Source: Flammeovirga pectinis (GTDB lineage: Bacteria; Bacteroidota; Bacteroidia; Cytophagales; Flammeovirgaceae). Taken from it: a stretch of DNA of 64,000 nucleotides. The translations under genes were made by a program, and so were the position numbers. Where the stretch lies: assembly GCF_003970675.1 (NCBI RefSeq), contig NZ_CP034562.1:2232001-2296000 (forward strand). The letters run 5' to 3'. Positions 58,746-64,000 of this stretch are shown one piece after another. The first letter of the stretch is position 1. Each line of letters begins with the position of its first letter. The notes below the pieces were generated by a model. That model was not told the DNA's origin, searched no databases, and was given only the letters and a program-made list of their open reading frames with translations.

Positions 58746-61541
58746 TTATAAGTCCTCTTTATCGAACGCTACAGAAACGATTCTTTCCAATTCAGTTTTA
58801 TGAACCTTAGGGAAACCTGTTGCTGGAGATGCACTTGGTTTACGAGAAACCAACTTCATCTTAATCAACTCTTCTTCGTTTCTAAACGATCTCATGATAA
58901 ACGTCCAATATCCCATGTTAACAGGTTCTTCTTGTACCCATTTCAATGATTTACGGTTCGAATATCTTTTCAAAATTTTATTTACTTTCTTCTCAGGGAA
59001 AGGATGGATTTGTTCTACACGAATGATAGCAACATCATCTCTATTTTCCTTTTCCTTACGTTCTAAAAGATCATAATAGATTTTACCAGTACACATAAGT
59101 ACTTTTTCTACTTTCTTAGGATCTTTTACAAGTACATCATCATATACTTCTTCAAATTTACCTTTAGTGAAATCTGCTTCTGGAGATATACACTTAGGGT
59201 GACGAAGCATAGATTTTGGTGTCATTACAATTAATGGCTTTCTAAAATCCCAAGTTAACTGTCTTCTAATTGCATGGAAGAAGTTAGCTGGAGTTGTAAA
59301 ATTACCCACTACAATATTGTGCTGAGCTGCCAATTGTAAATATCTTTCAGGACGAGCGTTTGAATGCTCAGGTCCTTGACCTTCATAACCGTGTGGAAGT
59401 AACATTACTAACCCGTTACTTCTACCCCATTTACTTTCCCCAGATGTGATAAACTGGTCAATTGTTGTCTGTGCACCATTAGAGAAATCTCCAAATTGAG
59501 CTTCCCATATCGTTAAAGCACTAGGGTTTGCCATAGCATAGCCATATTCAAAACCTAAAACGCCATATTCAGACAATAATGAATTGTAAATGTAAAATGG
59601 TCCTTGAAGTTTACTAATATGTTGTAAACTGTTGTATTTCTCGTTTGTCTCTGCATCATTTAAGACTGCATGTCTATGAGAGAAAGTACCACGTTGAACA
59701 TCTTGTCCTGACAATCGAACAATATTACCATCCAATAACACCGAACCGTAAGCTAATAGTTCTGCTGCAGCCCAATTAAATATCTTCTTATCGAAGAACA
59801 TTTCTTTACGCTCAGTAATTAACTTATCAATTTGCTTAAGAGGTTTAAAACCCTCTGGTACAGTTGTTAAAGCATGCCCTACTGCCTCAATTGTTGTTTT
59901 AGAGATTGAAGAATCTGGAGATTCATCAAAATCTGCTTCCTTACCACGTTTTAATTGTTTCCATTGGATTTCCAATTCTTGTGGTCTATAAGGAAGTGGG
60001 TGTTGTCTAATCTCATTTAAACGATCTTGCAATAAGCGACGGAATTCTTTATCCATTTGCTTAGCAAGTTGAGCATCAAATTCACCTTTTTCTACTAATT
60101 TCTTGAAGAAAATTTCGCGAGGGTTCTGATGTTTCGCAATGATATTATATAACTTTGGCTGAGTGAATTTTGGCTCATCTGCTTCGTTGTGTCCGTGACG
60201 ACGGTAACATACCATATCAACAAAGATATCTCTGTTATAACGTTGTCTAAACTCAACTGCCAATTTCATAGCATAAGCTACTTCTTCTGGGTGATCTCCG
60301 TTTACGTGTAATACTGGCGACTCAATTAACTGAGAAACGTCGGTACAATAAATCGAAGAACGAGCATCATCAAAGTCAGTTGTAAATCCAACTTGGTTAT
60401 TAATTACGAAGTGGATAGTACCACCTACACCGTAACCTTCCAAGTTCGACATTTGTACTGTTTCATAAACAATACCTTGACCAGCAATTGCTGCATCACC
60501 ATGTATTAAGATTGGTAGAATACGTTTTGGATCATTGTCGTAAATTGAATCTACCTTTGCTCTTACAACACCTAAAACTACAGGATCAACTGCTTCTAAG
60601 TGAGAAGGGTTTGGAGATAAATCAAGACGTACTTTCTTACCGTTGTGTGTTTCTATTTGAGATGAGAATCCTAAGTGATATTTTACATCACCATCTCCCA
60701 TTGTTTCATCGGGAACTGCCTGTCCTTCAAATTCATTGAAAACTTCTTCATAAGTTTTACCCATCACGTTCGTCAATACATTTAGACGACCACGGTGTGC
60801 CATACCTATAACTACTTCTTCAACTCCTAATTCAGCACCTGTGAAAATTGCAGTATCTAATGCTACGATAGATGATTCACCACCTTCTAAAGAGAATCTC
60901 TTCTGACCTACAAATTTTGTATGCAAGAAGTTTTCAAATACTACAGCTTCATTCAGTTTACCTAGTATTCTCTTTTTGTCTTCAGGAGAAAAATCATGAG
61001 CAGGGTACTCATTTTCGATTTTATCTTGAATCCATGATAATACTTCAGGTTCACGGATTGACATAAATTCAAAACCGATGTGACCGAAATAAATTTGTTT
61101 TAATCTAGCTAGAATATCTTTTAGCGTTGCAGATCCCATTCCTAAATAAGAACCTGCTGAGAAAGTTGTTGATAGATCTGCGGTAGATAAACCGAAATCT
61201 TCTAATTCTAAACGAGCATGTCTGTCTTTACGTTTACGAACAGGGTTCGTATCAGATAATAAGTGAGCTCTTGATCTAAACGCGTTGATCAATTGTCTTA
61301 CTGCAACTTCTTTTTGTAACATTTCTTCCGAAATACCACCAGTTACAGGCTTGCTTGTTCCGTTTGAGTTTGTTTTAGCATCTAACTCAGGGTTTTCTCC
61401 GAATTTTTCTAATGAAAATTCAAACCCCTCAAAAAATCGTTTCCATGATTCGTCAATTGAATCTGGATCTTGCTTGAATGCCTCGTACATTTGTTCAATG
61501 TAGTCGCCATGAGCGTTTGCGATGTAGGAATATTTGTCCAT
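58746..61541 (-). CDS. sucA: 2-oxoglutarate dehydrogenase E1 component
   Basis: The thiamine-diphosphate enzyme that decarboxylates 2-oxoglutarate in the TCA cycle. About 931 residues from the ATG at 61541 (MDKYSYIANAHGDYIEQMYEAF); an in-frame ATG nine codons upstream is less likely, as the family starts here. GMAHRGRLNVLTNVMGK, LSPNPSHLEAVDPVVLG, HGDAAIAGQGIVYETVQMSNLEGYGVGGTIHFVINNQVGFTT (ThDP/Mg site) and LLPHGYEGQGPEHSNARPERYLQL are diagnostic. It is first in the sucA-GNAT-sucB-lpd set. A -7 box lies at 61583-61590 and an 18-bp palindrome just upstream of it. Confidence 0.98.
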   Translation of the reverse strand: MDKYSYIANAHGDYIEQMYEAFKQDPDSIDESWKRFFEGFEFSLEKFGENPELDAKTNSNGTSKPVTGGISEEMLQKEVAVRQLINAFRSRAHLLSDTNPVRKRKDRHARLELEDFGLSTADLSTTFSAGSYLGMGSATLKDILARLKQIYFGHIGFEFMSIREPEVLSWIQDKIENEYPAHDFSPEDKKRILGKLNEAVVFENFLHTKFVGQKRFSLEGGESSIVALDTAIFTGAELGVEEVVIGMAHRGRLNVLTNVMGKTYEEVFNEFEGQAVPDETMGDGDVKYHLGFSSQIETHNGKKVRLDLSPNPSHLEAVDPVVLGVVRAKVDSIYDNDPKRILPILIHGDAAIAGQGIVYETVQMSNLEGYGVGGTIHFVINNQVGFTTDFDDARSSIYCTDVSQLIESPVLHVNGDHPEEVAYAMKLAVEFRQRYNRDIFVDMVCYRRHGHNEADEPKFTQPKLYNIIAKHQNPREIFFKKLVEKGEFDAQLAKQMDKEFRRLLQDRLNEIRQHPLPYRPQELEIQWKQLKRGKEADFDESPDSSISKTTIEAVGHALTTVPEGFKPLKQIDKLITERKEMFFDKKIFNWAAAELLAYGSVLLDGNIVRLSGQDVQRGTFSHRHAVLNDAETNEKYNSLQHISKLQGPFYIYNSLLSEYGVLGFEYGYAMANPSALTIWEAQFGDFSNGAQTTIDQFITSGESKWGRSNGLVMLLPHGYEGQGPEHSNARPERYLQLAAQHNIVVGNFTTPANFFHAIRRQLTWDFRKPLIVMTPKSMLRHPKCISPEADFTKGKFEEVYDDVLVKDPKKVEKVLMCTGKIYYDLLERKEKENRDDVAIIRVEQIHPFPEKKVNKILKRYSNRKSLKWVQEEPVNMGYWTFIMRSFRNEEELIKMKLVSRKPSASPATGFPKVHKTELERIVSVAFDKEDL

Positions 61542-61876
61542 GTGTTTGTTGAGGTTATATACTTGCACCTAGACAAACTTAACAAAAGTATTTAATATAT
61601 TATATTTGTATACACAAATAAGCAAATACATGAATTATATTTCACTTTTAAGCAACTAGTATAAATGAAATAGCTAATGATTTGAAATTTAATCAAAAAC
61701 AGCCTTGAAACATTAACAAACGCTTAAAAATAGAGATGGAAAGGTTATTTATAGTAAGTAATCTTTACAAGGTGTAGTATTAAATTCTTCAATTTTAATT
61801 TTTTATTTCTATAACTTTTATATATTTATAATGATTAAAAATATATACACCTTAAAAATTCGCTTTTAAATACTGC
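61542..61876. promoter_or_regulatory. Divergent intergenic region: sucA promoter elements and palindrome
   Basis: No gene is seen here. On the minus strand TACTTTTG (61583-61590) is a full -7 match for sucA, about 42 nt before its start. Just upstream, TATTTGT-ATAC-ACAAATA (61603-61620) is a perfect inverted repeat with 7-nt arms that covers the -33 area, and so could be an operator. The remaining about 250 bp toward the channel gene is very AT-rich. No clear plus-strand promoter was found in it. Confidence 0.5.
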
Positions 61877-62980
61877 ATGAAACTATACTTATTGCTACTA
61901 TTCATTTTTTCTCCAATTATATTATTCTCTCAAAATTCTGGTACTGAAAGAAGAACAATTCTAGAAAACCACATTTTAAGAGTTGGTGTGAGAGAGGACC
62001 CTCCCTTTGTTATTAAAGGGATAGATGGAACTTTTTATGGGTTAAGTATAGATTTATGGCACATGGTTGCTGAAGATTTACATTTAGTATATGAGTTTGT
62101 TGAATACGAACATATGCCTGGTTTAATTTTAGGTTTATCTAGAAGACAAATTGATATTTCAGCTAATCCAATGCCTGTAAGTAGTACAAGGATAAGACAA
62201 CTTGATGTCACCTACCCTTTCATGACTACCTCCTTAGGTGTTGTTGTTCTTAAAGACAAACAAGATCAATTGACTATCTTCTTTTCTAACCTATTTTCGG
62301 TTGGTTTCATGAAACTTCTTTTCACTTTAGTTATTATTGTTTGCCTTTTTGGTACTCTAGTATGGTGGGTTGAAAAAAAGTATAATGCGAAAGATTTTAG
62401 GGATGGAATTGAAGGGATAATGGATGGTATATGGTGGTCAACAGTTACAATTACAACGGTTGGTTACGGTGACAAAACACCCAAAACAACGATAGGAAGA
62501 GTTATTTCTATGGTTTGGATGTTTGTAGCCATTAGTTTAATATCTAGCTTTACAGCAACTATTACTTCTACTTTGACATTAAATCAATTAGAAGCTAAAA
62601 TAAAATCTGTTAGCGAATTAAGAAAAATGAAGGGTAACATAGGCGTTACTGCACATTCTGGCGCTGAAAGCTACCTATTAAAACATCAAATAAATCCATC
62701 AACTTTTTCTAACCCTAATGAAGGGCTTTTAGCTTTAGAGAGTGGGAAAATTGTAGCTTTTGTTCATGATAAACCCATAATGCGTTATCTTATTAAAGAA
62801 CGAAATGGAGAAGATTTATTTGAAATATCACAAGCTAATTTCAAACAGAATTATTATTCCTTTTTTATGCCTAGAAATAGTAAACTATATAAGAAAATCA
62901 ACTCAGAAATAGTTGATAACATTGATAAAGATTCTTGGCATAGACTTCTTAAAAAATACAATATGGATGAGATCAATTAA
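61877..62980 (+). CDS. Prokaryotic ionotropic glutamate receptor-like K+ channel (GluR0 type)
   Basis: A 367-residue ligand-gated channel in one chain: signal peptide (1-19), first half of a periplasmic solute-binding domain (about 33-128), TM1 (about 144-165), pore loop with the K+ filter TTVGYGD (193-199), TM2 (about 207-228) running into SSFTATITSTLTLNQLE (the SYTANLAAF-like gate region of animal receptors), then the second ligand-binding half (about 245-350). Arg105 in STRIRQLDVTYPF aligns with the ligand alpha-carboxylate Arg of glutamate receptors, and Asp298 in VAFVHDKPIMRYL with the residue that holds the amino group. An amino-acid agonist is therefore likely. Its last 14 nt overlap yraN. 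Confidence 0.9.
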   Translation: MKLYLLLLFIFSPIILFSQNSGTERRTILENHILRVGVREDPPFVIKGIDGTFYGLSIDLWHMVAEDLHLVYEFVEYEHMPGLILGLSRRQIDISANPMPVSSTRIRQLDVTYPFMTTSLGVVVLKDKQDQLTIFFSNLFSVGFMKLLFTLVIIVCLFGTLVWWVEKKYNAKDFRDGIEGIMDGIWWSTVTITTVGYGDKTPKTTIGRVISMVWMFVAISLISSFTATITSTLTLNQLEAKIKSVSELRKMKGNIGVTAHSGAESYLLKHQINPSTFSNPNEGLLALESGKIVAFVHDKPIMRYLIKERNGEDLFEISQANFKQNYYSFFMPRNSKLYKKINSEIVDNIDKDSWHRLLKKYNMDEIN

Positions 62981-63338
62981 CACAACTGCTCAAAAACGAT
63001 TCGGAACAAATGGAGAAAATATTGCATCAAAATACTTGATTGATAAAGGTTACACCCTTTTAAAAAGAAATTACAAGTACAGCTATAACGAGATTGATAT
63101 TATTTGTAAAAAAGATCGATTTCTAGTTTTTGTTGAAGTAAAAACTAGATCTTCAAATGACTTTGGATTCCCTGAAAATCACGTTTCTAAAAAACAGATC
63201 AATAATATAACAAATGCGGCTATTCATTACATGGAAACTAATAATAACTCAAATTATTTAGTTAGATATGACATCATTAGTATTACCTATACATCAAATA
63301 CAATTGATATAAAACATATTGAAGATGCTTTTTATTAA
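62967..63338 (+). CDS. yraN: YraN-family (UPF0102) endonuclease-like protein
   Basis: About 123 residues from the ATG at 62967 (MRSINTTAQKRFGTNGENIASKYL), which overlaps the channel stop by 14 nt; an in-frame start at 62913 would extend far into the channel gene. GENIASKYLIDKGYTLLKRNYKYSYNEIDIICKKDRFLVFVEVKTR shows the Holliday-junction-resolvase-like fold, with the E...EID...EVK catalytic pattern intact. The precise function is unknown, with a DNA-processing role presumed. Overlap suggests translational coupling to the channel gene, which is probably only a convenience of gene packing. Confidence 0.93.
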   Translation: MRSINTTAQKRFGTNGENIASKYLIDKGYTLLKRNYKYSYNEIDIICKKDRFLVFVEVKTRSSNDFGFPENHVSKKQINNITNAAIHYMETNNNSNYLVRYDIISITYTSNTIDIKHIEDAFY

Positions 63339-63368
63339 TTGTATAAATCACAACGTAAATTTATTCTT

Positions 63369-63809
63369 ATGCTCAAAAAAACCACTTATTTCTGCGTATT
63401 TGTTTTCCTATTTCTTTTATCAAACTACGGGTTATGTCAAGAAAGGAAAGTTAAAATTATTACCGTTGTTGAAACTACCAAAAACAGCACAGGCAGGTCT
63501 AAAATGATTGAAGTAACCTCCATACGAAATTCAGAAGATTTTACCACTACAAGGACAGAAGGTAAAGACACAAAGCAAAAAGACATTAATAGAAGTGATG
63601 CAAAAGTGGATAACTTACAGGAAACAAAGTTATTAAATATAGTTAATGCAGGAGGAGTACAATATAGAAATGTAGCTTCTAACGATGCAATTGTTGCTTC
63701 TAGAGTAGCTGAGTTACTAACTGAAGGATGGGAATTAAAATCTGTTGTTTCTAGTATGGAGAATAAATCTACTTCTTTTCAGATGACACGATATATATTT
63801 ATTCAGTAA
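63369..63809 (+). CDS. Small secreted protein of unknown function
   Basis: About 146 residues from the ATG at 63369 (MLKKTTYFCVFVFLFLLSNYGLCQ), preferred over an in-frame TTG at 63339 because it gives a clean signal peptide with cleavage near GLCQ. The mature part is hydrophilic, with a Thr/Lys-rich region. It ends in a conserved-looking C-terminal module (NAGGVQYRNVASNDAIVASRVAELLTEGWELKSVVSSMEN...SFQMTRYIF), resembling the small DUF4177-like fold in which a Gly-Trp-Glu-Leu turn is typical. That resemblance is inference. It is 30 bp after yraN and followed by a terminator. Confidence 0.65.
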   Translation: MLKKTTYFCVFVFLFLLSNYGLCQERKVKIITVVETTKNSTGRSKMIEVTSIRNSEDFTTTRTEGKDTKQKDINRSDAKVDNLQETKLLNIVNAGGVQYRNVASNDAIVASRVAELLTEGWELKSVVSSMENKSTSFQMTRYIFIQ

Positions 63810-63811
63810 CA

Positions 63812-63852
63812 AAAAAGAGTCCTTTCAACTTAATGGAAGGACTCTCTTTTTA
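63812..63852. terminator. Terminator between the secreted protein and acs
   Basis: Stem AGAGTCCTTTC/GAAGGACTCT with an 8-nt loop plus A and T runs on either side, between convergent stop codons. Confidence 0.85.
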
Positions 63853-63863
63853 TTTAAAATTAT

Positions 63864-64000
63864 TTATGCATTGATAGCATTATCTTTTACAGCACCTTCT
63901 TTTATTGCTTCCACAATAGAAGGGTCTAATAAAGTAGAAATATCTCCGAAATTATCCGTTTGACCTTCTCCTATTTTCCTTAAAATTCTTCTCATAATTT
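63864..64000 (-). CDS. acs: Acetyl-CoA synthetase, C-terminal fragment (5' end outside window)
   Basis: The last 45 or so codons read [32 protein letters not shown] and stop at 63864. This is the conserved C-terminus of acetyl-CoA synthetase (usually [13 protein letters not shown]...LGDTSTLADPSVV), which activates acetate to acetyl-CoA. The codon at the window edge ends in AA, consistent with the conserved, acetylation-regulated Lys that precedes IMRR. The rest of the gene lies outside the window. Confidence 0.9.
   Translation of the reverse strand, partial: IMRRILRKIGEGQTDNFGDISTLLDPSIVEAIKEGAVKDNAINA

Overview
The window is AT-rich chromosomal DNA of a member of the Bacteroidota. The most likely placement is a marine Cytophagales/Flammeovirgaceae-type organism; that family-level placement is inference. 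Support comes from DUF4290, DUF4270 and the type IX secretion Plug protein (DUF5103), an LptE-TPR-SecG block, a split half-length glycogen synthase next to panC, and promoters of the Bacteroidota type (-33 TTG/TTTG, -7 TAnnTTTG). Coding is dense and operons are short. Intrinsic hairpin terminators are plentiful.

Layout. 1-9.3 kb: DUF4290 (partial), glmS, a DUF4270 lipoprotein, the glycogen-synthase catalytic half, divergent panC, a subtilase, a small zinc-ribbon membrane protein and hemL. Upstream of hemL sits an unexplained leader/sRNA-like unit. 9.4-11.3 kb: a TetR-like protein paired with an AarF/UbiB kinase. 11.3-20.5 kb: a four-PAS hybrid kinase, then nuoN-M-L-K (read right to left) and a protein of unknown function. 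20.6-25.8 kb: an OmpR-type regulator, an NdpA-like nucleoid protein behind a perfect 23-bp palindrome, and two tandem cytochromes P450. 25.9-31.0 kb: a histidine-degradation operon (marR-hutH-hutU-hutI) whose promoter overlaps a repeated palindromic operator. 31.1-34.1 kb: apaG, a NarL-type kinase/regulator pair and a candidate noncoding RNA. 34.1-40.7 kb: a sugar MFS transporter, a giant internally duplicated DUF445 protein and an outer-membrane barrel. 40.8-42.5 kb: an IS30 element next to a triplicated tRNA-Pro/tRNA-Arg array with its own promoter and terminator. 42.7-49.9 kb: the T9SS Plug protein, a decayed barrel gene, a two-gene Fe-S oxidoreductase, pepE, and a DnaJ-TPR protein. 50.1-51.4 kb: an intact IS4-type element with 14-bp inverted repeats and a 6-bp target duplication. 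51.5-55.1 kb: a sigma-54 activator, lptE, a TPR protein and secG. 55.2-61.5 kb: the 2-oxoglutarate dehydrogenase genes sucA-(GNAT)-sucB and lpd. 61.9-64 kb: a prokaryotic ionotropic glutamate-receptor-like K+ channel overlapping yraN, a small secreted protein, and the end of acs.

Much of the window is central metabolism: complex I membrane arm, 2-oxoglutarate dehydrogenase, acetyl-CoA synthetase, and haem, pantothenate and amino-sugar synthesis. It also carries envelope assembly genes (SecG, LptE, Plug) and a histidine catabolic module with a clear local control region. The least ordinary items are the GluR0-like channel, the duplicated DUF445 protein, the P450 pair, and several regulatory or RNA signals lying outside genes. 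No CRISPR array, prophage or defence island was seen.
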